From: Sulfitobacter sp. CW3
GTDB taxonomy: Bacteria > Pseudomonadota > Alphaproteobacteria > Rhodobacterales > Rhodobacteraceae
Direction: 5' to 3'
Length of the DNA stretch: 64,000 bases
NCBI RefSeq assembly: GCF_019392245.1
Contig: NZ_JAHXRL010000009.1
Coordinates: 62,001-126,000, forward strand
This document shows positions 41,880-50,426 of this stretch, piece by piece. How positions within the stretch are numbered: the first letter of the stretch is position 1; each line of letters opens with the position of its first letter. Under the pieces are notes generated by a model. That model searched no databases. It saw only the letters and a list, made by a program, of their open reading frames with translations, and had not been told where the DNA came from. Position numbers and translations under genes: made by a program.

Positions 41880-43039
41880 TAGTCCAACTCCTCGATTGTA
41901 AAGTTCATAAAGTTGCCTTCGGCCATGCGGGCGGAGGCTTGGGCCAATTCAACCGCGCTCAAGGCCCGTGTTCTTGCCGCTTGCAGGCGAATGCGGGCAG
42001 CGACGAGGCGCACGAGTTCAGCGCGGGCGTAGGTGTTAAGCGCCATGCTTTCCGACACGTCCTCTGTCTCGGAAATGCGCTCCACGATGTCACGGATCCG
42101 CAAGGCGGCCTGTCTGATGGCGGCAGGGGAATTGTTTCCGTAGAAAGCAGCGCCATGCCCTGTGATCGAGAGGTTGGCATTGGCCAGTAGCGCTGGATCG
42201 ATTGTTCCCAAGGCTTCGATACCGCCGATCCGGCTGAGATAGAGATTGTAGCGTTCGGGGATGACTGTGACGTAGTGTTGTGTTTCGCGGAACGGGGGCA
42301 CGCCGCTGTATTCAAACACGCGGCCCGGCCCTGCATTGTAGGCGGCAAGCGCGTTGATGATGTTGCCGTCAAAGGTGTTGAGCTGCGTGGCCAAGTACCG
42401 CGCGCCGCCATGTACCTGCAAATAGGGGCTGTCATAGTATGCAGGATTGATCCCGAGGTCGCTCGCAGTGCCCGGCATGATTTGGGTCAGGCCAAATGCG
42501 CCAACGGGAGAACGCGCACCGATGGTAAAACGACTTTCCTGCCAAATCAGTGCTTGAAGAAGGGCGCGCCATTGGACGGGAGAGAGACCGGCGCGCCCGA
42601 CGCCTGCAAAGCCGCTGGTCTCTTGCGCAACGCGGATAATGAGGTGTTCGATATTCTGGGCTGCATCGCCAAACATCTGCGTCCCTGCGGGATTGGGATC
42701 AACCTCGCCTGAGCCGTAGACGGCCTCCACCGACCGGGCAGGATCACCACTGCCAGATTCCAAACCGGACACCATTGCGGGCAGGCCTTGGCCGCCAAAG
42801 CTTGATTGTGCATCGAGGATACGCGCCAGCGTTTCCAACTGTTCGCGTTCGATCTCGGCAATGAGTTCCTGCACAGTAAGTTTGTCGGCTTGGATCGCAA
42901 GATCGACGTCTCGATCGCCCGTCTCTACAATATCGCGTACCGTCAGCCCACTATCATTCGTCGGCACACCTTGGGCATGCGCGAAGCTGACTGCGGTTGA
43001 GAGCAAGAACAGAAGGGCAAAACTAGACTTCAACGTCAC
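41879..43039 (-). CDS. Lytic transglycosylase of the virB operon (second copy)
   Basis: A 386-residue exported muramidase with a signal peptide (ALLFLLSTAVSFAHA). The SLT domain lies about 150-270: catalytic Glu in IWQESRF, GAFGLTQIMPGTA, ALAAYNAGPGRV and VPPFRETQHYV. It cuts peptidoglycan to admit the channel. The C-terminal part is a long helical tail. A separate VirB1-type enzyme lies at 46141-46833, so the operon carries two. Confidence 0.9.
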   Translation of the reverse strand: MTLKSSFALLFLLSTAVSFAHAQGVPTNDSGLTVRDIVETGDRDVDLAIQADKLTVQELIAEIEREQLETLARILDAQSSFGGQGLPAMVSGLESGSGDPARSVEAVYGSGEVDPNPAGTQMFGDAAQNIEHLIIRVAQETSGFAGVGRAGLSPVQWRALLQALIWQESRFTIGARSPVGAFGLTQIMPGTASDLGINPAYYDSPYLQVHGGARYLATQLNTFDGNIINALAAYNAGPGRVFEYSGVPPFRETQHYVTVIPERYNLYLSRIGGIEALGTIDPALLANANLSITGHGAAFYGNNSPAAIRQAALRIRDIVERISETEDVSESMALNTYARAELVRLVAARIRLQAARTRALSAVELAQASARMAEGNFMNFTIEELD

Positions 43040-43208
43040 CCTCCGACCCGTTCATAGGGGTAAAGATGCAATCTGGTGTGACCGGAGCAACCGGCTCGGC
43101 CGGGGCGACAGCAGCGCGGAACGTAAAGCAATCGGCTTGAGGTTCTTGATACTGTGCGCAGGAGGCGAGCATACCGAGTGCGGTGAAAAGGATTAATATG
43201 CGTGTCAT
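43023..43208 (-). CDS. virB7: VirB7-like small lipoprotein
   Basis: A 61-residue lipoprotein with lipobox LASC (MTRILILFTALGMLASC) and a second and third Cys later. VirB7 lipoproteins anchor the outer-membrane core with VirB9 by disulfide. The name is by size, lipobox and operon position; sequence similarity is not visible. ATG 43208 preferred to 43220. The end overlaps the transglycosylase gene. Confidence 0.7.
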   Translation of the reverse strand: MTRILILFTALGMLASCAQYQEPQADCFTFRAAVAPAEPVAPVTPDCIFTPMNGSEGDVEV

Positions 43209-45595
43209 GTGAGTCTCCAAAAATCTGGACGTTCGCGGTAGTCAGCACCAACAAGGGCTTCGCCTTTTTCCATGCCGCCAAGGATGGTGAGGTTGTGGCC
43301 GAGTGCGCTGAGGTCGGCATCAACAACGATGGACCCTTGATCGTCGCGAATAAGCGCAAGTCGTGAATTGCTGCCTGTGTTCAGCAACACGTCGAGTTCT
43401 TTCTCAAATAGGTTCAGCATGGCGTAGTCAGACGCATGGGCGCGGATGTTGGGTAGCAGGATTTGCGTCGGCACCGCTTCAACGATGGTCTTGCCGGTGC
43501 GCGTGCGTTCCAACTGGCTGGCATACTGCGTCATCATCACAGCTACGGTGTTTTGCTTGCGCGCCGTCACCAGCCAATTCGAAAGCCGTTCGGCAAAGTA
43601 GGCGTTGTCGAGGGCTTTCCAGGCCTCATCGATGATGATGATCGTGGGTCGGCGGTCTTCAATCTCACGCTCAACGCGGCGGAACAGATAGCTGAGGACG
43701 GCCATGCGTTCCTTCTCAGACTCAGAGTCGAGAATGCCAGTAAGATCAAACCCGACCACATCTCCCTCGAGAGAAAACGTATCTTCCAAGGATTGGCCAA
43801 ATATCCAGCCATAGCGACCATCGCTGGTCCACTCGAGCAGGCGTTGGTGCAAATCGCCGCCATCATCGGTGGAGACAAAGAGCGAGGCAAAGTCCTTCCA
43901 ATTGCGCAAAGCTGGATCTGTGGCGTTCGCGTTCTGGCGCACAACCTCTTGGATACGGTTGGTTTGAACGGGCGTTAGCGGCTTGTCCGCACGGTAGAGT
44001 AGGGTGGCCAGCCAGTCCGAGAGCCAAGCCGTGCCGCGATCGTCAACTTCTGTCCAAAGCGGATTGAGGCCGGAGGCTTGTCCAGCTTTCAAAGCCGCAT
44101 AGCTGCCCCCGTTGGCGCGGACAGCCATCTCCATACCAAGTCGGTAATCAAAGACGAAGATCCGCGCGCCTGCTCGACGGGCTTGGGTCATGAGGAAGGC
44201 GGAAAGGACGGATTTGCCCGATCCCGGCCGTCCCATGATTAAGGTGTGTCCACTGGTAGGTTCTTTGTCTGGGCTGCCTTGCTCATGATAGGAGAACCGA
44301 TAGGCACTTTGCTCGGGCGTCGGCAGCATGGTGATGACTTTGCCCCAAGGCACGTCGCCCGCCTCTTTCCCGAGTTGCGTGCGATGAAACGCTGCAAAAT
44401 CTGCAAAGTTGCGGTTGGTGATGGCACTGGCGCGCACGCGCTTGGGTTGGTTGCCGGGGTGTTGGCTGAGATAATGCGCTTTTGCCGCGACCCGCTCGCC
44501 CATCATCTTCACGCCTTCAGCAGCGGCGGCGTTGACGATCTCGGCGCTCAGGGTCTGCAGCTCATCAAGCGTGTCGCAGAAGATCGTCACGACCATGTGG
44601 TGCTCGCCGAAGCTTTGGCGTTTGGCTTCAAGATCATCAGCGGCGATGTCCAGCGCTTCCATCAGTGACAAGGCGGCGTCCTGTGACGCCTGCATCTGCC
44701 GTTTCTGGCGCTTGATCCGGCCCGCCATAAGGTTGGAATTGATTGGTGTGAATGAATGGGTGACGATCATGTCGACTGGCAGGTTCAGCATGTCGAACAT
44801 CGTGCAGGATGTGGCCTCGGAATATTCGCCGATGGTGAAACTTTTGCCGTAGCGATGGCCAACGACGCCTTCGGATAGCTCGAAGTGATCCTCTAAAAAC
44901 GTCACACGGGTGTTGGCCACGTTGAACGATAGGAAACCGTAGGTGCTGGCTGGAAAGAGCGGCAGTTCCTGACCGGTATTGAGCGCCCCGAGGAACCCAA
45001 CCAGTTCACCAGACTTCGCAGGCAACACGCGCGGTTTGAGATCGGCCAGCCCCGAGGCAAAGACATTCACGGCCTCGTTCAGCCGTCGAAGGCGTTTTTG
45101 TGTTTCTTCTTTGAAGCGCTCAGGTGCGCTGCGATTGAGAAACGGAAGAAAACTCTTGGATGGCGGACGGTGCATGACTGTGAGCGTCAGTGTTTTGTCG
45201 CGCAGCCCGCTGGTTGCCAGCTTCTTGCGCCACTGGCGATCCACTTCGCCTGCAAAGCTCTCGGCGCGCACGGGTTCAAGCTCCGGCGCAATCGCCTTTG
45301 AGACCTTATGGACATAATAGCTGAATTCTGGACCCAGCTGCGCGACGATACGGGCAAACAGGGAGGTGACCTTGTCGAGGTAGGCATCATCGGTTGTATA
45401 ACTGTTGACCCCGTCCAGTCGTATACATTGGAACAATTCGTTCACCCGCGTGCGCACCGTTTGGTCATCGACCAAGCTGACATAGGGCAGCATATGCGCG
45501 AGGCGCGTTTCACGCGCGAACCAGGTCGGCGTCAAAGTGCGGGTATCGAGGGCTTCGTCGCTGGTTTCATCACGGGGCATAGCTGTCGCCGCCAT
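43205..45595 (-). CDS. virB4: VirB4 ATPase
   Basis: A 796-residue ATPase essential for pilus and channel work. N-terminal CagE/VirB4 domain, Walker A GRPGSGKSVLSAF near 457, Walker B IIIIDEAWKAL near 655 and the MTQYASQLERTRTGK motif. It overlaps virB3 by 26 bases upstream and the lipoprotein gene by four downstream. Confidence 0.95.
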   Translation of the reverse strand: MAATAMPRDETSDEALDTRTLTPTWFARETRLAHMLPYVSLVDDQTVRTRVNELFQCIRLDGVNSYTTDDAYLDKVTSLFARIVAQLGPEFSYYVHKVSKAIAPELEPVRAESFAGEVDRQWRKKLATSGLRDKTLTLTVMHRPPSKSFLPFLNRSAPERFKEETQKRLRRLNEAVNVFASGLADLKPRVLPAKSGELVGFLGALNTGQELPLFPASTYGFLSFNVANTRVTFLEDHFELSEGVVGHRYGKSFTIGEYSEATSCTMFDMLNLPVDMIVTHSFTPINSNLMAGRIKRQKRQMQASQDAALSLMEALDIAADDLEAKRQSFGEHHMVVTIFCDTLDELQTLSAEIVNAAAAEGVKMMGERVAAKAHYLSQHPGNQPKRVRASAITNRNFADFAAFHRTQLGKEAGDVPWGKVITMLPTPEQSAYRFSYHEQGSPDKEPTSGHTLIMGRPGSGKSVLSAFLMTQARRAGARIFVFDYRLGMEMAVRANGGSYAALKAGQASGLNPLWTEVDDRGTAWLSDWLATLLYRADKPLTPVQTNRIQEVVRQNANATDPALRNWKDFASLFVSTDDGGDLHQRLLEWTSDGRYGWIFGQSLEDTFSLEGDVVGFDLTGILDSESEKERMAVLSYLFRRVEREIEDRRPTIIIIDEAWKALDNAYFAERLSNWLVTARKQNTVAVMMTQYASQLERTRTGKTIVEAVPTQILLPNIRAHASDYAMLNLFEKELDVLLNTGSNSRLALIRDDQGSIVVDADLSALGHNLTILGGMEKGEALVGADYRERPDFWRLT

Positions 45596-45848
45596 GAATT
45601 TGCCTGTTTCGGGTGGGGGGTGTTTCCTGCAGCGCCGTCATCATCACGTCGATGAAGCGGGGATCCCAATCGGCCGCTTTCCATAGGAGGGGATAGAGCA
45701 CGATCGCAACCCCAAGGATCACGATGTGCTGGACCCATACGAACAGCAGCACCGATCCAAAGAGCCAGACCATCGCATACATGATGGGCAGGCCCAAAAG
45801 CTTGGGCGGACGCACGAGGCCGAGGAAGAGAGGAGAGCGCTCAGCCAT
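45570..45848 (-). CDS. virB3: VirB3 inner-membrane protein
   Basis: A 92-residue protein with the family pattern: SPLFLGLVRPPKLLGLPIMY then two hydrophobic segments (to about residue 57). It assists VirB4. The start at 45848 lies five bases after the virB2 stop. Confidence 0.87.
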   Translation of the reverse strand: MAERSPLFLGLVRPPKLLGLPIMYAMVWLFGSVLLFVWVQHIVILGVAIVLYPLLWKAADWDPRFIDVMMTALQETPPTRNRQIHGGDSYAP

Positions 45849-45853
45849 TGTTG

Positions 45854-46144
45854 CTATCCTGCAAATACGGCTGCGACGATTGTGGGGGCTGCCGCAACAC
45901 CAGCGATGCCAACCAGAACCCAAAGCGCTTGCCGCAGATCGATGATGTTGAAGAACCAGCTGAGGAACACCCCTAAGACGGCCAGCGTGGCGATCACGAC
46001 GCCAAGTGGGCCGGTCAGAGCATCGACGATGCCCTGTAGCAAACTTTGAATTGGGGAGAGGTCGATGCTTTGCGCAATTGCAGGGTCTGCGATCAGTAAG
46101 AAAAGCGCCAATGATGCCGCGAAAGCGCGTGTAACATGTCTCAT
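45854..46144 (-). CDS. virB2: VirB2 pilin precursor
   Basis: A 96-residue prepilin with a signal peptide (AFAASLALFLLIADPAIA) and two hydrophobic stretches separated by a polar loop (FNIIDLRQ), as in VirB2/TrbC pilins. It polymerises into the conjugative pilus. It overlaps virB1 by four bases. Confidence 0.88.
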   Translation of the reverse strand: MRHVTRAFAASLALFLLIADPAIAQSIDLSPIQSLLQGIVDALTGPLGVVIATLAVLGVFLSWFFNIIDLRQALWVLVGIAGVAAAPTIVAAVFAG

Positions 46145-46833
46145 GGGTTTGTTCCTTCCAGTCGAGCGACCACCGCCATGACGCGGGCCACATGATTTTG
46201 GGTTTCTCGGTAAGGGGGGATGCCGTTGTACTGCCGCACGGCGTCGGGGCCGGCGTTGTAGGCTGCCAATGCAAGACGCGGATCGCCGAATAGCTCCAGC
46301 ATCATGGCAAGATAGCGGGCGGAACCATCGAGGTTCTGCAGCGGATCACGCGGATCGACACCAAGATCGCGGGCGGTTGCAGGCATCAGCTGTCCAAGGC
46401 CAATGGCACTAGCGCTGGAAACGGCACTCTGACGGTAAGCGCTTTCGATTTCTATGTTGGCGCGGAAGAGAACGAGCCAGTCTGAAACCGAAAGTCCCGC
46501 GCTGCGCAAACCGGTATGGCTGCCATAACGTAGCGCTGTGGCCTCAATCGCCGTAAGAACATCCGCACGGGGCAGGGGAGCACGCGGCGCGATGGCGGCT
46601 ATGCGGATTTCTTCTGTTGTTGGGACAACATCAGGTTCATCAAATATAGCCAGCGCATCGGCCGCCGAGCCTTGGCCTACGCCGTCGTTGTAATTCCGTG
46701 CAAAGCTGTTTTGGGATTGCGTGGCGGTCAGTGAGCCGTCGCTCTCCATGACCAGAACCATTTGGGCTGAAGCAGGTGGTGCAAGCAGCCAAATGAAGAG
46801 AAGGCTAGTCGCTGCCGCCTTTAACGGGTGCAT
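46141..46833 (-). CDS. virB1: VirB1-type lytic transglycosylase
   Basis: A 230-residue exported SLT enzyme: signal peptide (AAATSLLFIWLLAPPASA), catalytic Glu in ANIEIESAYRQ, SAIGLGQLMPATARDLGV, ALAAYNAGPDAV and IPPYRETQNHV. It opens peptidoglycan during channel assembly. ATG 46833 lies inside the end of the upstream small gene; the longer frame is not coding. Confidence 0.9.
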   Translation of the reverse strand: MHPLKAAATSLLFIWLLAPPASAQMVLVMESDGSLTATQSQNSFARNYNDGVGQGSAADALAIFDEPDVVPTTEEIRIAAIAPRAPLPRADVLTAIEATALRYGSHTGLRSAGLSVSDWLVLFRANIEIESAYRQSAVSSASAIGLGQLMPATARDLGVDPRDPLQNLDGSARYLAMMLELFGDPRLALAAYNAGPDAVRQYNGIPPYRETQNHVARVMAVVARLEGTNP

Positions 46834-47158
46834 TGAGCTTATGCGTGGTCCGCTGCCCTTCTTCGAGCGGGACATCGGCATGCGAGAAGCCGATACCAAC
46901 AAGGAAAGACACAACACCCGTGATGGTTTTGAATTCGCGGATTTTGATATCGTTGTGAGTTGTGCGGGTCCGAGCCGTGACCAATAGCTTTTCCACACCG
47001 TCGTCAGAAACGGCACGCATAATCCAGATGCCGTAATAGCTCGGACCTTTCTTGTGCGCAGATTCCTGGCACAAGATTTCGGCGCTATAGCCGCTTTCCA
47101 CAAGTTCGCGGAATCTAGCCTCCGTGACCACATTTGGTGCTTCGACTTCCCAGTTCAT
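46805..47158 (-). CDS. First gene of the virB operon, unknown function
   Basis: A 117-residue soluble protein (MNWEVEAPNVVTEARFREL...) with a conserved-looking core: AEILCQESAHKK, YYGIWIMRAVS, KIREFKTITGVVSFLVGIGF. Not recognised. It overlaps virB1 by 29 bases and a candidate operator lies 62 bases ahead, so it heads the operon. A regulatory or DNA-binding role is possible but not shown. Confidence 0.65.
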   Translation of the reverse strand: MNWEVEAPNVVTEARFRELVESGYSAEILCQESAHKKGPSYYGIWIMRAVSDDGVEKLLVTARTRTTHNDIKIREFKTITGVVSFLVGIGFSHADVPLEEGQRTTHKLNAPVKGGSD

Positions 47159-47219
47159 GGCTCGGCTCACGCTTTCTCAAAAGGCGTAACGCTGGGCATT
47201 TCTACTTGAAGCCCAGAGG

Positions 47220-47232
47220 TACGATAGTATAT
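47220..47232 (-). promoter_or_regulatory. 13-mer (reverse of site 1), candidate operator site 3
   Basis: Reads TACGATAGTATAT on the plus strand, the exact reverse complement of 5783-5795. On the minus strand it overlaps a TATAAT/TATACT -10 region for the virB operon, 62 bases ahead of 47158. That position suits repression. Confidence 0.5.
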
Positions 47233-47341
47233 TATAATCCGCAAGATATATTTATGTGTTGCGGCTGTACTGTGGTTGCGCACCCATTAGGCATGCAGAG
47301 TGGATTCTTTCAAGGTTACATGGTCGTTTTGGCGCAGTCGT

Positions 47342-47620
47342 ATGCAGCAAAATCGCTGTGTGCTCGTTATCGTGTCTCTCATGTTTCTAGCCGATAGTGC
47401 GTTAGCAGAAACCTGTTTTGCGCCCTCACGGCCTTTCGTGCCGAACGACCCGCAAGCTGCTCAAGAATACGCAGACCTCATCCGGAACGACTTTGAGGCC
47501 TACATTCAGGACATTCAGAGCTATTTCCGCTGCCTTGACAGCGAAAGGGCACGCGCGTTTCAGGAAGCGCGTGAAGTTAGCGAAGAATATGGGCGGTTCT
47601 TGGGGTTGGTTGAACGTTAG
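47342..47620 (+). CDS. Small exported protein divergent from the virB operon
   Basis: A 92-residue protein with a signal peptide (VLVIVSLMFLADSALA) and a mature part with two Cys (TCFAP, FRCLD) and an acidic helical stretch. Not recognised. ATG 47342 gives the cleanest signal; 47300 is an alternative. Its position suggests a periplasmic accessory of transfer or entry exclusion, which is a guess. Confidence 0.6.
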   Translation: MQQNRCVLVIVSLMFLADSALAETCFAPSRPFVPNDPQAAQEYADLIRNDFEAYIQDIQSYFRCLDSERARAFQEAREVSEEYGRFLGLVER

Positions 47621-47653
47621 CCTTGCCCGCCCGGCGGTGGAAATGGCACGCAA

Positions 47654-47866
47654 TCAAATTCTAGGCTTAAGAAGTTCTTGCGCCTCAATATCCAATGCCT
47701 CCGCAATCGCTTCGACCATATCGATCGACGCGGCATGCTTTGCGTTCTCGATCTTGCCAATATAGCCGCGATCAATGTCTGCGCGATGTGCAAGGGTTTC
47801 TTGGCTGAACCCCTTGGATCGGCGCGCCTCCTGAATATTTAGACCAAGTTGTATCCGTAGCTTCAT
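47654..47866 (-). CDS. XRE-family helix-turn-helix regulator
   Basis: A 70-residue protein that is almost only a Cro/CI-type domain: IQEARRSKGFSQETLAHRADIDRGYIGKIENAKHAASIDMVEAIAEAL, given here in outline (SQETLAHRADIDRGYIGKIE is the helix-turn-helix). Small XRE regulators often control conjugation genes. Start taken at 47866 (MKLRIQ); frame to 47992 is open but overlaps a candidate operator. It is the nearest candidate to bind the recurrent 12-13-mer. Confidence 0.78.
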   Translation of the reverse strand: MKLRIQLGLNIQEARRSKGFSQETLAHRADIDRGYIGKIENAKHAASIDMVEAIAEALDIEAQELLKPRI

Positions 47867-48218
47867 GCCAAAGGCAGAGCCCGGATGTAGAGTATTTAAC
47901 CACGCAATATATTCTACATTCGTATGGTAGACTATTGTCTTCGGCTGGTAATTTCCCGAATAGGGGTCCAGCGCCATGATAGGCGAGTACAAAGTGGAGA
48001 TTGCACGTGAGGGTTGGGCATGAATTTTGACAACGCCATTTTATCAAACGAGGCCGAAGTACCTCTCAGGATTCATGATCAAAAGCATTCAAGTCGAGGC
48101 GGTCTCCAGCCAGCGAATTTCTCGCGCCACCGCTCTTAGGTAACCTCTCAAACCCACGAAACCAAGCAGTTTTCTGGCATCCCGACATCCGGCCAGCAAG
48201 TCCAAAGTGAATTAGATA
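47867..48218. other. Intergenic region with XRE promoter
   Basis: No supported gene. The A/T-rich part 47890-47945 is the promoter region for the minus-strand XRE gene and contains candidate operator site 4 (47919-47930). Nothing recognised in 47950-48218. Confidence 0.5.
47919..47930. promoter_or_regulatory. 12-mer TTCGTATGGTAG, candidate operator site 4
   Basis: Identical to 24274-24285 in the mobC promoter. Here it lies inside TCTAC...GTAGA (a 5-bp inverted repeat, 47913-47932) ahead of the XRE gene, a normal place for self-repression. Confidence 0.45.
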
Positions 48219-48470
48219 GTGACCCATTTTAACGAAGAAGCATCACCCATTGCTCGGCTGATTGGACCCGATGGCAAGCACACGGTTGGTTGGGTGTACG
48301 CCTGGGAGATTTCTGAGCTGTCGATCCTTTGGATTGGCAAGAAAGGCGCCGCCGCGTTCATTGATCCTGAATTATGCCCAGAGGTGATAGCGAGGGCCAA
48401 AAAAACGTCACCAGTAGATGTGATTGCCCTTCTTGGCGTTCTTCGAAAGCCGTCAAGCAATAGCAGCTGA
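48219..48470 (+). CDS. Small protein of unknown function
   Basis: An 83-residue soluble protein beginning with GTG (MTHFNEEASPIARLIG...). No family recognised. Composition is ordinary (GWVYAWEISELSILWIG), better than the opposite-strand frame that covers the same bases. No strong ribosome site is visible, so translation is uncertain. It stands alone between the transfer and catabolic regions. Confidence 0.4.
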   Translation: MTHFNEEASPIARLIGPDGKHTVGWVYAWEISELSILWIGKKGAAAFIDPELCPEVIARAKKTSPVDVIALLGVLRKPSSNSS

Positions 48471-48693
48471 TAGTGGGCTAGCTGATTGAAAGAGAACCAA
48501 ATTCGCAAAAGCGCACACATGTTAGGTTTGCTGGCGGAGGTCCTCGTAAACAAGCATGGGTAACGGTCAGAAAGATCGGCAAGTGCCGTCTGTGCCATCA
48601 ATGCATCTCCATCTGCCTGTTCACTGTCCCATCATGTCGGAGCGCCAAGGCCGGGGCAATTTTTAGAGGTGCCCTTTTGAGGGTCCATTGGAA

Positions 48694-49095
48694 TCAGACC
48701 AACAGAAAGTGGAATAGGCCCTTTGCGACTGGCTTTCCCTCATCTTCGAGCCAGGCAATGGTTTCGACGCTTGCCATTCGCCGACCTTTACGCGAGACCG
48801 TGGCGCGTGTGTTCAACGTGCCCGGCAGCCCGGGTCGAAGATAGTCAACGGTCAGATTGATCGGTTTCGATGGAGGTGATTCTAGATCATCCAACACGGT
48901 CAACGAGGCAATTGCTTCCATAAAACTTGCAATTATCCCGCCATGATATGTATCAAGTACGGGGTTGCCTATGTGTCGCTGTTCGAATGGCATACGTGCC
49001 ACAAAATGCGTGTCGTTGGCTTCAGTTACTGAAAAACCCAAGTGACGGAAGAACGGCACACGATCACATCGCGCCTGTATGTCGCTGAGCTTCAT
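48694..49095 (-). CDS. PaaI-type acyl-CoA thioesterase 1
   Basis: A 133-residue hotdog-fold thioesterase: LDTYHGGIIASFMEAIASL holds the HGG helix, then NLTVDYLRPG. It releases CoA from stalled acyl-CoA intermediates. It overlaps the next thioesterase by four bases (ATGA). Last gene of the minus-strand catabolic operon. Confidence 0.85.
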   Translation of the reverse strand: MKLSDIQARCDRVPFFRHLGFSVTEANDTHFVARMPFEQRHIGNPVLDTYHGGIIASFMEAIASLTVLDDLESPPSKPINLTVDYLRPGLPGTLNTRATVSRKGRRMASVETIAWLEDEGKPVAKGLFHFLLV

Positions 49096-49580
49096 CCGCC
49101 TGGGCCTCCTGTATTCATTTTATCCAACAAACTGCCCTTTCCGCGTGTCAGGGCAAAGGTTGCCGATCCTCGGGCGACCTCTTCGCAATCAGCGGTGTCA
49201 AACCAGATTTTTCCGGTTCCGAATGCGATGTGTCGGGTCTGCCGATAGCAATCGGCAAACACAATGACGTCGGCACGCGAACTTGCCGGGCGCAGATAGT
49301 CGACACGCAGATCGAGGGTTGCCATTGTCTGGACGTCGTCGATCGCCAGAAAGTTGGCTAGCCCAAAGGCGCTGTCCAGGAGTGCTGTCAGGACACCGCC
49401 GTGCAACATTGTGCCTTCTTCATCCAAACAGAAATCTGGGTTGAATGGCATCCGTATTTCAACGCCTTGCCGGTCGGCGCGTTCGATCTTTAAGTCCATC
49501 TCGGCGATCAGGCCCTTGGCCCTCGAATTCCAGACGCTTGCGATCATCGCAAACCGTTCTGCATCTTTGGTATCACTCAT
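49092..49580 (-). CDS. PaaI-type acyl-CoA thioesterase 2
   Basis: A 162-residue hotdog thioesterase: GTMLHGGVLTALLDSAFGLA and LDLRVDYLRPA. Clearly of the same family as its neighbour but diverged; the pair may act together or on different chain lengths. It lies 11 bases after the crotonase gene. Confidence 0.85.
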   Translation of the reverse strand: MSDTKDAERFAMIASVWNSRAKGLIAEMDLKIERADRQGVEIRMPFNPDFCLDEEGTMLHGGVLTALLDSAFGLANFLAIDDVQTMATLDLRVDYLRPASSRADVIVFADCYRQTRHIAFGTGKIWFDTADCEEVARGSATFALTRGKGSLLDKMNTGGPGG

Positions 49581-49591
49581 TGCAGCATGCC

Positions 49592-50395
49592 CTATTTCCC
49601 CGAATATGTCGGCTGACGCTTTTCCAGGAAAGCCGACAGTGCTTCGTGATGGTCACCGGTTTGGTGCATGAGTGCCTGATAGGCGGCAGCGGTGTTCAGA
49701 AAATCAGGCAGATCCATGCGCTCGGCATTACGCAACAACCTTTTGGCGGTGCGCACCGTGCGCGGCGGCTTGGCGGCAATGACGGCGGCTTTTGCGCGCG
49801 CCCTGGCCATCAGATCGTTGTGGGGCACAACCTCTAGCACCATATCAAGGTCCAGCGCTTCGGCCGCGTCTATCATCCGCGCCGAAAACGTCAGTTCGGC
49901 TGCCATCTGATAGCCCAGCCGACGGATCAGAAACCAACTGCCCGCATCGCCGGGGATAATCCCCAGGTTGAGGAAGACTTCACCGAACTTTGCCTTCTCC
50001 GAGGCGATCCGCATGTCGCACATCATGGTCAGGTCACACCCGGCACCGACCGCCGCGCCGTTCACAGCAGCGATTGTCGGAACATCCAGATTATAAAGCG
50101 CGATCAGGATACGCTGAATTCCATTGATATAGCTCTCCGCGACGTCAAGAGGCGGTAGACCAAATTGATCGGTTTTGTTGTGCATGGCCTTAATGTCGCC
50201 ACCGGCGCAAAAGGCGGACCCCGCCCCGGTCAGGACCATCACGCTGACATCCGGGTTGCGCTGCACCTGATCAAAGACGTCCAGCATAGCCTCGATCATG
50301 TTATTGCCGGTGATCGGGTTGCGCCGGTCGGGGTCGTTCAGGGTGACCGTTGCAATACGGTCTTTAATGTCTAGCAGGACGATCGGATCGGTCAT
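49592..50395 (-). CDS. Enoyl-CoA hydratase/isomerase (crotonase) family
   Basis: A 267-residue crotonase-fold enzyme: GAGSAFCAGGDIKAMH forms the oxyanion hole, AAVNGAAVGAGCDLTMMCD and FGEVFLNLGIIPGDAGSW follow. By eye the two catalytic glutamates of classical hydratase appear replaced (Asp in GCDL; Phe in the second position), a pattern nearer to PaaG-like isomerases. It may therefore be an isomerase or act on an unusual substrate. Member of the beta-oxidation operon. Confidence 0.8.
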   Translation of the reverse strand: MTDPIVLLDIKDRIATVTLNDPDRRNPITGNNMIEAMLDVFDQVQRNPDVSVMVLTGAGSAFCAGGDIKAMHNKTDQFGLPPLDVAESYINGIQRILIALYNLDVPTIAAVNGAAVGAGCDLTMMCDMRIASEKAKFGEVFLNLGIIPGDAGSWFLIRRLGYQMAAELTFSARMIDAAEALDLDMVLEVVPHNDLMARARAKAAVIAAKPPRTVRTAKRLLRNAERMDLPDFLNTAAAYQALMHQTGDHHEALSAFLEKRQPTYSGK

Positions 50396-50426
50396 CTGCG
50401 TTCCTTTTCAGTGTGGGGTGGGGCAG

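Noticed and set aside
48212-48601. 129-codon minus-strand frame
   Set aside because: It overlaps the plus-strand 83-codon frame, which has more protein-like composition; both are weak.
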